In this document: piece by piece, positions 8,873 to 16,448 of the stretch
How positions within the stretch are numbered: position 1 is the stretch's first letter
Layout: every line of letters begins with the position of its first letter
Source: Azospirillum tabaci
GTDB lineage: Bacteria; Pseudomonadota; Alphaproteobacteria; Azospirillales; Azospirillaceae
Direction: 5' to 3'
NCBI RefSeq assembly: GCF_014596085.1
Contig: NZ_JACCJY010000047.1
Coordinates: 1 to 38,785 of the forward strand
DNA length: 38,785 nucleotides
Made by a program: the position numbers and the translations under genes
Notes under the pieces: model-generated
Database searches by the model: none
What the model was told of the DNA's origin: nothing
What the model saw: only the letters and a program-made list of their open reading frames with translations

Positions 8873-9351
8873 GACCTATTCCAACGCCGGTCTTCAACGG
8901 TTCGGTCGAAACCAGTCTTCGTTCGCTCGTCTTGCTAGAAGCGTTCTATCCGGAAAAGCTTGATCTCGAGGCGCTAGCTTTGCTCGATTATTTCGTTGTC
9001 CACACCGCCGATCTGGGCGGTCCCGATAGCCTTCACCCGGCGCTGCCGGAGCGTGTCGGGGAGTATCGAGTTCGCCGCACGCTGATACAGGAAGCGTTGC
9101 GCATCCTGTTGCGGGTGAGCCTGATTGAGGTTGTTGAGGCCGCCGACGGCATTAGCTTCGTGTCGGGCGATGATGCACCGGCCTTTGTGAAGCTCCTGAA
9201 CTCGGACTACAATAGAGACCTTTCGGATCGTGCGATCTGGCTTGCACGTCACGTCCATGAGGATGGCGCGGCCGCCTTTGCCTCGATGCGGCAACTGATC
9301 GATCGGTGGAGCCTCGAATTCCAGACTGGAGTGGGGCAACCAAATGGCTGA
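8860..9351 (+). CDS. ABC-three-component system middle component
   Basis: A 163-residue all-helical protein (SLRSLVLLEAFYPEKLDLEALALLDYFVVHTADLGGPDSLHP...) typical of the middle component (MC2-like, LmuC-like) that bridges the effector and ATPase. It probably has a winged-helix-like core, with no catalytic residues seen. GTG start at 8860 overlaps the effector end by 13 bases, and its end overlaps the ATPase start by eight bases, so all three proteins are made in a coupled way. Confidence 0.8.
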   Translation: METLRPIPTPVFNGSVETSLRSLVLLEAFYPEKLDLEALALLDYFVVHTADLGGPDSLHPALPERVGEYRVRRTLIQEALRILLRVSLIEVVEAADGISFVSGDDAPAFVKLLNSDYNRDLSDRAIWLARHVHEDGAAAFASMRQLIDRWSLEFQTGVGQPNG

Positions 9352-11215
9352 TCGGTCGCAATTGATGCAGCTTGAATACCTTATCTATACTGGGTCCGGC
9401 CTAGCGACAGTAGGAATAGCTTTCAACGACGACCTGACGATCCTATGGGGTGGTTCCAATACTGGCAAGACCTATACCGTTGCCACGCTCAACTTCATGT
9501 TCGGCGGAGAAACGCCTGAGACGCCGCCCGAAGGCGACAAGTACGAGTCGGCCTTGCTCGGCATCTCGTTTGCGGACGGCACTAGCGTCACCCTCAGACG
9601 TGCATTGCGTGGCGGCGATATCGAAGTCTTCGACGGCCTCGCTCCGGATGGCATTCTCGATGGTCGGGAGAGCCGGATCCTCGATCCGGTTCACGGCAGA
9701 GGTGGCAAGTCTAAGGATGGTAGCTTATCGGAGTTCCTGCTCGCCAAAGTGGGGCTCGGGACGATCAAGATTGCCTCGACCCAGGCGGCCAAGCTCGACA
9801 CCTTCAGCTTCCGCTTCTTCATGCCATACGTGCTGGTCACTGAAGACCGCATGCTCAGCGGCAATACGCCGACCGAGATCAATCTTAAGAGCAGCGATAC
9901 ACTCAACAGAAACGCGTTCAAGTTCCTTCTAACCGGCCGGGACGATTCAGCCATCGCCAACGTCCCCGACAAGAAAACGCTCGACGCGGGCAAGGCAGGC
10001 AAGCTCCAGCTGCTTGATGAGATGATTGCCGACGTTGACCTCGAACTGGGCACCCGCAATGTACCCGAACTGGTCGCACAGCGAGATCGCCTACAATCGC
10101 ACCTCGAGACAATCGGCGAGGACATGGCTGCCGCCCAAAAGCGGATTGATGAACTATCTGTGCTGCGACGTGATGCCTTGAACGCCCAAGGCGAGGTCGA
10201 AGCCCACGCCGCGCAGCTAAGAGCAATGCGGCAGCGGTTTCTCGACCTTAAGAGCACTTATGAGACGGATATCCGCCGGCTCGAGGCGATTGAGGAGGGT
10301 GGTTTCCTGCTGCAGCGGTTTGAGGACCAGCCGTGCCCGCTCTGCGGAGCCTTTCCCGGTCACCAGCATAAGCCTCACCCGCTGGGGGACGTGGATCTGC
10401 AACTCACAGCCGCACGGGCGGAGATCGCCAAAATCCGACGGGACATGAGGGATCTTGAAATCACCCTAGCGAGCCTGACGGCTGAAGCCGAAGGGCTCGA
10501 AATCCGCGGCCGCTCCCTCAGCGCCGAAGCCAGCGAGCACTTCGACGAGATTCAGCGCCTTAGGCCGAGAGAGGCGAACCTGCGCACAGGCTACACGGGC
10601 AGTGTTTCGCTTCTCGAAGAAATCGATCGTGTCATTGCGCTGTCGGTTCGTCGCAGCGATCTCGATGCAAAACGGGCGGCCATTGCAGCGATTAAGCACG
10701 GCAAGCAGAAGGCGGCCGGGCTCACAATAGGGATCGACGACCAGACCGGGTATAAGTTTGCCCAGACCGTCCAGAAGGTACTGGAGGCCTGGGGGTATCC
10801 AGGGCTGGAGGCTGTCACATGGAATGACAAGACCTACGATATTGCCATCAATGGCAAAGCTCGCGGTCGCAACGGCAAGGGTGTCAAGGCGCTGCTGCAT
10901 TCCGCATTCTCGGTGGCCTACGCGGTCTATTGCAAGACCGAGAGGCGGCCTCACCCTGGGTTCTTGGTACTGGACTCGCCGCTGCTCACGTACCGCAAAG
11001 AGTTGGACGATGACGATGAGCCCCTTACCGATGAGGAACGAGCGATTGCTGCGACGTCGCTCGATGAGCACTTCTACGAGCATCTCACTTTCGTTTCGAG
11101 TTTTTGCCAGATCTACATCATAGAGAACAAGACGCCGCCTAAAGAATTCATGCCCCGGACCATCGTTTTCTCGAAAGCTGGCAGACGAGGTCTCTTCCCG
11201 GTATCGGATTCCTGA
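9344..11215 (+). CDS. ABC-three-component SMC/Rad50-like ATPase
   Basis: A 623-residue ABC-type ATPase. Walker A is GGSNTGKT (residues 36-43). A long helical, charged region at ~205-450 is predicted to be a coiled coil. It is interrupted at its tip by CPLCG (C331, C334) followed by a His-rich loop (HQHKPH), a likely zinc hook. The ABC half resumes with RNGKGVKALLHSAF (~509-522) in the signature position and Walker B FLVLDSPL (~540-547, D544). This is the sensor/motor of ABC-three-component or Lamassu-like systems (LmuB-like), expected to bind foreign DNA ends or structures and release the nuclease. ATG 9344 is preferred; an internal ATG seven codons on is possible. Confidence 0.88.
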   Translation: MADRSQLMQLEYLIYTGSGLATVGIAFNDDLTILWGGSNTGKTYTVATLNFMFGGETPETPPEGDKYESALLGISFADGTSVTLRRALRGGDIEVFDGLAPDGILDGRESRILDPVHGRGGKSKDGSLSEFLLAKVGLGTIKIASTQAAKLDTFSFRFFMPYVLVTEDRMLSGNTPTEINLKSSDTLNRNAFKFLLTGRDDSAIANVPDKKTLDAGKAGKLQLLDEMIADVDLELGTRNVPELVAQRDRLQSHLETIGEDMAAAQKRIDELSVLRRDALNAQGEVEAHAAQLRAMRQRFLDLKSTYETDIRRLEAIEEGGFLLQRFEDQPCPLCGAFPGHQHKPHPLGDVDLQLTAARAEIAKIRRDMRDLEITLASLTAEAEGLEIRGRSLSAEASEHFDEIQRLRPREANLRTGYTGSVSLLEEIDRVIALSVRRSDLDAKRAAIAAIKHGKQKAAGLTIGIDDQTGYKFAQTVQKVLEAWGYPGLEAVTWNDKTYDIAINGKARGRNGKGVKALLHSAFSVAYAVYCKTERRPHPGFLVLDSPLLTYRKELDDDDEPLTDEERAIAATSLDEHFYEHLTFVSSFCQIYIIENKTPPKEFMPRTIVFSKAGRRGLFPVSDS

Positions 11216-11332
11216 CCCTTCTATGCCTCGACGCAGCGACAGGAAGTAACGCGGTCGCAGTTTGCCCATTTGCATCGGATGGCGTTCACAGCAATCGACC
11301 CGATACGAATGGACTTGGGTTGGATGGTGACG

Positions 11333-11352
11333 TGTCCGCTCCTGGCGCAAAG
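11333..11352. repeat. boundary direct repeat copy C, left of the HNH gene
   Basis: TGTCCGCTCCTGGCGCAAAG, preceded by G in both copies, is found again exactly at 12821-12840. The pair flanks the AT-rich HNH gene. Sequence downstream here (TAGGCCATC) continues the similarity to copies A and B. Confidence 0.6.
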
Positions 11353-11423
11353 TAGGCCATCAAGCGGCCCTCGGAGGTGGCGCGCCGGGATATTGCCCAA
11401 GCACATCCCGCGGTGAAAAGAAA

Positions 11424-11451
11424 ATGGGCGGAGCCTCCTGGCCCCGCCCAT
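11424..11451. terminator. hairpin, possible bidirectional terminator
   Basis: ATGGGCGGAGCC (11424-11435), loop TCCT, GGCCCCGCCCAT (11440-11451): a 12-bp stem with a single mismatch. AAAA precedes and TCCCATTTT follows, giving short U-rich ends on both strands. It lies between the convergent ATPase and HNH genes, where a shared terminator is expected. Confidence 0.5.
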
Positions 11452-11511
11452 TCCCATTTTATGCGACCCAAGTCTCACTTTATGGGCCACACCACAAAAG
11501 TCTCAGCATTT

Positions 11512-12723
11512 TCATTTTTTCCTATATGCCATGAATGTTTTTTCATTGACAACGCAAGCTCCCTTGCAGAGCTTACAAAAGTCTCCAACCAAACCAATAG
11601 TTCCAACTCCATTGCAGTGGGGGCACTCGACTTCATCAAGGTCGTCGCGATCATAAGCGTCGTACTTTGCTTGAGTGACGACGCATGAGCCCCGGCAGTA
11701 CCGGCAGAAATCACCGGCAAGGCCAGTGGTTCCAACTCCATTGCAATGGGGGCACGCGACTTCATCGAGGTCGTCGGGATCATAAGCGTCGTACTTTGCT
11801 TGGCTGACGACGCACGAACCTCGACAGTAACGACAGAAATCACCGACCAGCCCCGTCAATCCCTGGCCATTACAATGCGGGCAGCTCGCCTCGTCGATTT
11901 CAATTAGGGCATCATTCACCTCCGATACAATTCTGATTGCTTTTTCTCTAATATCTTTCTCATTAGATGGGTATCTATTTGACGCACCCACTTTCTCGCC
12001 CGCAATCTTGGAAAGATTTGGGGCAATGCTTTTTATTGCATTATCTATGTTCGAGTTAGCCCTATCTTTCCTTGCCTGCTCCTGTGATGTTTTTAGCAGA
12101 TCCGGAATTGCTGACATTAAATTGTTCAATTCAGAAACATGTATGGTTTTCATGTTTTCTGTTTCTGCATTTTTGGCCTTTTTTTCCAGAGATTCCAAAA
12201 ATTTTACGAGCGATATAATGCTTTTAGTGGCAAAAGCCTCGTATTTTAAGATACGGCACCGCGCATTTCTTTTTAGAAGTTTGGCCGCCTTTACCTCGTT
12301 CTCAGTAACATTCGAGCTTACTCTAAATCCATAATCATATTTCGTATGATGATTTGGGCAAAGGTAAATAAGATTGCTTGGAGAATTATTTAAAGTGTTT
12401 GCGACCGCGTCGATATGGGCAACCTCGCCATTGTCCATGTAACCGCAAATAGCGCACGCATAATGAGATTCATCCTTAACATCATCTCGAAAAATCTTCG
12501 GAATTGCTGGGCGACCACCTTTTTCTGGCTTCGGCCATGGTTCTGCCAAATATTCAGCATAAGAGGATAATTCATTCTCATCAAACATTGGCCCGTGATC
12601 GGTGCTTATTGCGCTCAACTTCCGGTCTTCTCCGGATTTCGGGCAATTGTTTACTAGATACTGTATTGTTTCTACCCTTAACCCTAGATGTAGAGCTGCA
12701 TCGATCAGAGATAGAAAGGCCAT
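11512..12723 (-). CDS. HNH nuclease-domain protein with three tandem DnaJ-like zinc modules
   Basis: A 403-residue protein I cannot assign to a named family. Residues ~88-130 form an HNH domain: CAIC (C90, C93), GEVAHIDA (H103), N116, then LCPNHH (C122, H125, H126). Residues ~135-275 are helical and charged, a likely coiled-coil linker. Residues 281-403 are three tandem copies of CPHCNGxGxxG...CxxCxGxC, the pattern of the DnaJ cysteine-rich region. The first two units are 43 residues each and nearly identical; the third stops the protein after 37. The N-terminus (LSLIDAALHLGLRVETIQYLV) looks like a small helix-turn-helix. Base composition is clearly AT-richer than all neighbours and codon use differs, pointing to recent transfer. 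It sits beside two defence operons and between 20-bp direct repeats, so a defence or mobile-element nuclease is likely, though undemonstrated. Confidence 0.75.
   Translation of the reverse strand: MAFLSLIDAALHLGLRVETIQYLVNNCPKSGEDRKLSAISTDHGPMFDENELSSYAEYLAEPWPKPEKGGRPAIPKIFRDDVKDESHYACAICGYMDNGEVAHIDAVANTLNNSPSNLIYLCPNHHTKYDYGFRVSSNVTENEVKAAKLLKRNARCRILKYEAFATKSIISLVKFLESLEKKAKNAETENMKTIHVSELNNLMSAIPDLLKTSQEQARKDRANSNIDNAIKSIAPNLSKIAGEKVGASNRYPSNEKDIREKAIRIVSEVNDALIEIDEASCPHCNGQGLTGLVGDFCRYCRGSCVVSQAKYDAYDPDDLDEVACPHCNGVGTTGLAGDFCRYCRGSCVVTQAKYDAYDRDDLDEVECPHCNGVGTIGLVGDFCKLCKGACVVNEKTFMAYRKK
11515..11883 (-). repeat. tandem 129-bp coding repeat (zinc modules)
   Basis: Units 11755-11883 and 11626-11754 are full 129-bp copies; 11515-11625 is a shortened third copy. 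The units are near-identical at the DNA level, which indicates recent in-frame duplication within the HNH gene rather than ancient domain repeats. Copy number could vary between strains. Confidence 0.8.
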
Positions 12724-12820
12724 CTTCTAATGCTCGCATTGCCATGCCTTCATCGGCAGAATGCTGATGCAGTGCGATATGAATTTCAACTGCTATGTTG
12801 CTTCTTGACGGTAACACGAG

Positions 12821-12840
12821 TGTCCGCTCCTGGCGCAAAG
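12821..12840. repeat. boundary direct repeat copy D, right of the HNH gene
   Basis: Exact copy of the 20-mer at 11333-11352, in the same orientation, about 1.5 kb away and about 100 bp upstream of the HNH start. Confidence 0.6.
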
Positions 12841-13409
12841 AGGACGAGCTCACCGGCCAGGAAGGAATAATATCCGAAAGCTTGGTGTTGAAATGGGTAT
12901 TCGCTGCATGCGCTCAAGCCGCTTGTTGTGATGGGTACCAACGCCCTCAGTTTCATCGGGTTCATGCCGAATACGACGGTCCGAACCGCGCCGGCAAATT
13001 GGAGAGCATCTGATGAATGCCGCCTCGATCACGGCAAAGGCCGATTTTGGGCCGTGCTTGTGGAGTTCGAGCGGCTTTAGGATCCCGAACTGGACACTCT
13101 GGACGGCGACCGCCTCAACGTTCTGACGACGCTGGGGATGACTCCGAGCGGTGCCCTCGTCTCATCTCTTCAGCAAGCCCGATCGCGGCAATAGAGGTCA
13201 CATTGGAGCGGCGCGGGATGGCACGTTGCGTTCTCCGCACCGACACCCCAAATGGGATTGGTTTAGCGACCATGTCGTAGTTGTTCATATGGCCAAGGTT
13301 CGCCGGGTGGGTTTAGAGGGCGCCCGCATCGGTGACGATGCCGCAGCCAGTTCCCCGCTTCAGCGCGAATGCCGATGATGAAGTGGCCATTAGGCAAGCG
13401 AGGCCCAGA

Positions 13410-13468
13410 CCCATTCCCTTGCGAGGCAATGGAATGGGCGTGGACCGCCTCGAACGGATGGTCCACGC
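13410..13468. terminator. tandem hairpins downstream of the sulfatase
   Basis: Two perfect stems stand side by side: CCCATTCC (13410-13417) with GGAATGGG (13431-13438), and GCGTGGACC (13438-13446) with GGTCCACGC (13460-13468). Both loops are 13 nt. They start about 35 bp past the sulfatase stop. No T-run follows, so they may stabilise or end the sulfatase transcript, or be a repeat-type palindrome. Confidence 0.4.
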
Positions 13469-13502
13469 GATAACACTACGACCATACGAAGCCACAAGGA
13501 CG

Positions 13503-15173
13503 TTACTGCCGAACCTCTAGATTTTTCTGCATCTTTTCGATGATCTGGTCGACCGTGAAGCTCGCCGCGCGCTGCCGCGGCGGGAATTCCCGGAACGTTT
13601 CCAGGAACTTCCCGACCTCCGTCTGCGCGGCGAAGATAATGTATGGTTGGGACACAAACCAGTCATAGTAAGTGTTCGAGGTGATGTCCGCCCGCTCATA
13701 CGGGTCGGCGCGCAGATCGAATAGCTTGGGCAGACGCAACGTCGTGAACGGCTCGGCCCAGATACGCATGGTTCCCGGCGCCCGCTGCTCGGAGAACACG
13801 ATCTTCCAGTTCTCGTACCTCATGGCAACCAGATCGCCGTCATCGTCAAAATAGAAGAACTCCCTTCTGGCGCCACGGTCCTGCTGGCCAAGCAGGTGCG
13901 GAAGCTGGTTGTAGCCATCGAGATGGACTTTGAAGGTTTTGCCGCCGGCACCATGCCCTTTCAGCAGCTTGTCCTTGATGTCCGTATCCCCGGCGGCTGC
14001 CATGAGGGTTGGAACCCAATCCAGGCCGCTGACGATCTCGTTCGATACGGTCCCCGGTCGGATCTTCCCAGGCCACCGGATCATGCAGGGCACACGGAAG
14101 GCCCCTTCCCAGTTCGTGTCCTTCTCGCTGCGAAAGGGGGTCATGGCACTGTCGGGCCAAGCGTTCATGTGCGGCCCGTTGTCCGTCGTGTAGAGCACGA
14201 TGGTGTTGTCGGTGATTCCGAGGTCGTCGAGCTTCTTGAGCAACAACCCGATGTGACCGTCATGCTCGACCATACCGTCCGCGTATTCGGTTCGGGCGGT
14301 CAAGCCGGGTGGGCTGCGGTGCTCCTCGCGCACATGCGTTCGGAAATGCATACGGGTGCTGTTGAACCAGCAGAAGAAGGGCTTGTTCGCCTTGGCCTGC
14401 CGGTCGATGAAATCCATCGCCGCAGCCGAGGTTTCATCGTCGATCGTCTCCATCCGCTTCTTCGTAAGCGGACCGGTGTCCTCGATCTTGCCGTCGGCGG
14501 ATGCCTTGAGCACGCCGCGCGGACCGAACCGCTTGCGAAACTCGGGATCCCGCGGGTAGGTGCGCTGTTCCGGCTCTTCTTCCGCGTTCAGATGGTAGAG
14601 ATTGCCGAAGAACTCGTCGAAGCCGTGGTTGGTCGGCAGATATTCGTCGCGGTCTCCCAGATGGTTCTTCCCGAACTGACCGGTCGCGTAGCCGAGGGGC
14701 TTGAGCAGTTCGGCGAGGGTGGCGTCCTCCTTCTGCAGACCAACCGTGGCCCCCGGCACGCCGACCTTGGACAGGCCGGTGCGCAGCGTCGATTGCCCGG
14801 TGATGAAGGACGACCGCCCCGCGGTGCAGCTCTGCTCCGCATAGTAGTCGGTGAACATCATGCCCTCGCGGGCGATGCGGTCGATGTTCGGAGTCCGGTA
14901 GCCCATGAGGCCGAAGGTGTAGGCGCTGATGTTCGATTGCCCGACGTCGTCGCCGAAGATCACCAGGATGTTGGGATGGGCGCCGGACGGCTGGGCTTGC
15001 GACTGCGCCGGCTGTGGTTGGGGCTGGGTTTGCTGCGCGTTGGCGGAACCGATCAGGGCCGCGGGGTCGAGGGCGGATGCCGCGGCGAGGGTCGTCCCCG
15101 TCAGCAGCATGTTGCGGCGGCTGAGGACCCTCGGTTTGGGCTGCTCATCATCGTGGTTTGCGGAACCGCTCAC
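13503..15173 (-). CDS. Tat-exported sulfatase (arylsulfatase type)
   Basis: A 556-residue sulfatase of the alkaline phosphatase superfamily. It starts with a Tat signal (SRRNMLL, twin arginines 19-20, hydrophobic stretch, SANA cleavage near residue 46) and a Gln/Pro-rich spacer. NILVIFGDD (D75, D76) binds the metal, and SCTAGRSS places C116 in the C-x-A/P-x-R sulfatase signature, to be converted to formylglycine. TTDNGPH supplies further metal ligands. It hydrolyses sulfate esters in the periplasm; substrate unknown. The GTG start overlaps the stop of the FGE gene (ATGTGAGC) with AGGGAGG upstream, so enzyme and activator are translationally coupled. The open frame continues to 15656, but that part is a shadow of the FGE gene. 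Confidence 0.9.
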   Translation of the reverse strand: MSGSANHDDEQPKPRVLSRRNMLLTGTTLAAASALDPAALIGSANAQQTQPQPQPAQSQAQPSGAHPNILVIFGDDVGQSNISAYTFGLMGYRTPNIDRIAREGMMFTDYYAEQSCTAGRSSFITGQSTLRTGLSKVGVPGATVGLQKEDATLAELLKPLGYATGQFGKNHLGDRDEYLPTNHGFDEFFGNLYHLNAEEEPEQRTYPRDPEFRKRFGPRGVLKASADGKIEDTGPLTKKRMETIDDETSAAAMDFIDRQAKANKPFFCWFNSTRMHFRTHVREEHRSPPGLTARTEYADGMVEHDGHIGLLLKKLDDLGITDNTIVLYTTDNGPHMNAWPDSAMTPFRSEKDTNWEGAFRVPCMIRWPGKIRPGTVSNEIVSGLDWVPTLMAAAGDTDIKDKLLKGHGAGGKTFKVHLDGYNQLPHLLGQQDRGARREFFYFDDDGDLVAMRYENWKIVFSEQRAPGTMRIWAEPFTTLRLPKLFDLRADPYERADITSNTYYDWFVSQPYIIFAAQTEVGKFLETFREFPPRQRAASFTVDQIIEKMQKNLEVRQ

Positions 15174-16174
15174 ATTTCCCTCCCTTTTCGGATGATGCAC
15201 CGGAACCCGATGTGGGACATGGCGCTGTCGATCATCTGCGGCTGACGGGCCGCGGGCCGGTACCGCTCGCAGTAGTTGGGGGCGCACAGGAACGAGCCCC
15301 CTTTCACCACCTTGCGCGGAATGCGGATGTTGGGCTGGGCCGGGTCGAGGCTGCTCTCCCGCGGGGCGCCGCGCGGGTTGCTCGGAATGCAGCAGGGCTT
15401 GCCCGCGTCGGCCGGATGCCGGGCGCTGTACCAGTCGCAGGTCCACTCCCACACATTGCCCGCCATGTCGAACAGGCCGTAGCCGTTGGCGGGGTAGGAA
15501 CCGACCGGAGCGGTGCCCTCGAACCCGTCGCCCGCCTGATTTTGCCAAGGGAACTGCCCTTGCCACGTGTTGGCCATGTAACGGCCGTCCGGCGTGAACT
15601 CGTCGCCCCAGCAATAGATCTTGCCGTCCAGGCCGCCACGCGCGGCGAACTCCCATTCGGCCTCCGTGGGCAGCGTCTTCCCGGCCCAGCGGGCGTAGGC
15701 CTCGGCATCTTCATACGCGACGTGGACGACCGGATGGTCCGGGCGGTCGTCGATTCCGCTGCCCGGCCCTTCCGGGTTGCGCCAGTTCGCCCCTGGCACA
15801 TACGACCACCAGTTGGCGAGGTTCCGAAGGTCGACGGGGCGGCTTGCCTTGTGGAACACCAGGGCTCCGGCTTGCAGCATACCGGGCAAGGCGCCCGGAT
15901 AATCCGCCGGGTCGAGCGGGCGCTCGGCGACCGTGACATAACCCGTGGCCGCGACGAAGCGCCGGAACTGTTCGTTGGTCACGGCAACGGCGTCCATCCA
16001 GAAGCCATCGACGGTGACGCGGTGGATGGGGCTTTCCTCGCGGTAATGCCGATCGGACCCCATCCGAAAGGTGCCTCCGGGAATCCAGACCATTCCCTGG
16101 TCCTGAACGTGATCCTGGCCCTGGTCCAGGGAACCGGCTGGCTTCGGGCAGCACGCTGGCGCATCGGTGCTCAT
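15170..16174 (-). CDS. formylglycine-generating enzyme (SUMF1/FGE family)
   Basis: A 334-residue FGE-sulfatase domain protein that oxidises the active-site cysteine of sulfatases to formylglycine. Motifs: MVWIPGGTFRMGS at the domain start, FWMDAVAVTNEQFRRFV, LPTEAEWEFAARGG, GNVWEWTCDWY, VVKGGSFLCAPNYCERYRPAAR with the two catalytic cysteines five residues apart, and IGFRC at the end. There is no signal peptide, so it works in the cytoplasm before Tat export of its substrate, the overlapping sulfatase gene. ATG 16174 is chosen; a TTG at 16198 would add eight residues, and GAGG lies between the two. Confidence 0.9.
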   Translation of the reverse strand: MSTDAPACCPKPAGSLDQGQDHVQDQGMVWIPGGTFRMGSDRHYREESPIHRVTVDGFWMDAVAVTNEQFRRFVAATGYVTVAERPLDPADYPGALPGMLQAGALVFHKASRPVDLRNLANWWSYVPGANWRNPEGPGSGIDDRPDHPVVHVAYEDAEAYARWAGKTLPTEAEWEFAARGGLDGKIYCWGDEFTPDGRYMANTWQGQFPWQNQAGDGFEGTAPVGSYPANGYGLFDMAGNVWEWTCDWYSARHPADAGKPCCIPSNPRGAPRESSLDPAQPNIRIPRKVVKGGSFLCAPNYCERYRPAARQPQMIDSAMSHIGFRCIIRKGREM

Positions 16175-16448
16175 GGCTGACGTGTCATCCTCGTTCAAGG
16201 AATGGCGTTCGCAGGTCGACGCAACGAAAGCTGCAAAGCACCGGTCTCGCTGCCCCCCGACAACCGCGCCGATCGAGGCGTAGGCGGCTTCGCCAGAAGC
16301 GTGGTGCGGTGGTTGTGTTGCGGCAATCCTCGGCGGGGTAACTTACACGTAACGTTGACGGGCATTGCGAGGCCCGCTCGTCCCCCGCAACTTGGCCGGC
16401 TCTTGCGTGGGCGGCTGCGGCTTGGTGCATTCCGGCACCGGAGGAGCG

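Larger units (their letters stand above)
11216..11511. other. intergenic stretch between the ATPase and HNH genes
   Basis: It separates the convergent ends of the ATPase and HNH genes. It holds one copy of the boundary repeat and a strong hairpin (entries below). No coding sequence recognised. Confidence 0.5.
12724..13502. other. long intergenic stretch with degenerate coding traces
   Basis: About 780 bp with no intact gene recognised. It holds the right boundary repeat (12821-12840) and a double hairpin (13410-13468). Around 13013-13193 one plus-strand frame reads like a decayed protein (FWAVLVEFERL, stop, DPELDTLDGDRLNVLTTLG) broken by an in-frame TAG near 13078, suggesting a pseudogene remnant of unknown family. 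Confidence 0.45.

Noticed and set aside
11286..11471. A small minus-strand frame containing FAPGADT, similar to one at about 12.8 kb
   Set aside because: The shared residues are only the translation of the 20-bp boundary repeat, not a common protein.
11515..11883. CRISPR-like array
   Set aside because: The 129-bp units are in-frame coding repeats of a zinc module, far too long for CRISPR and without spacers.
15174..15656. N-terminal extension of the sulfatase frame
   Set aside because: The extension is the FGE gene in another frame. The GTG at 15173 has a good ribosome binding site and begins a normal Tat signal.
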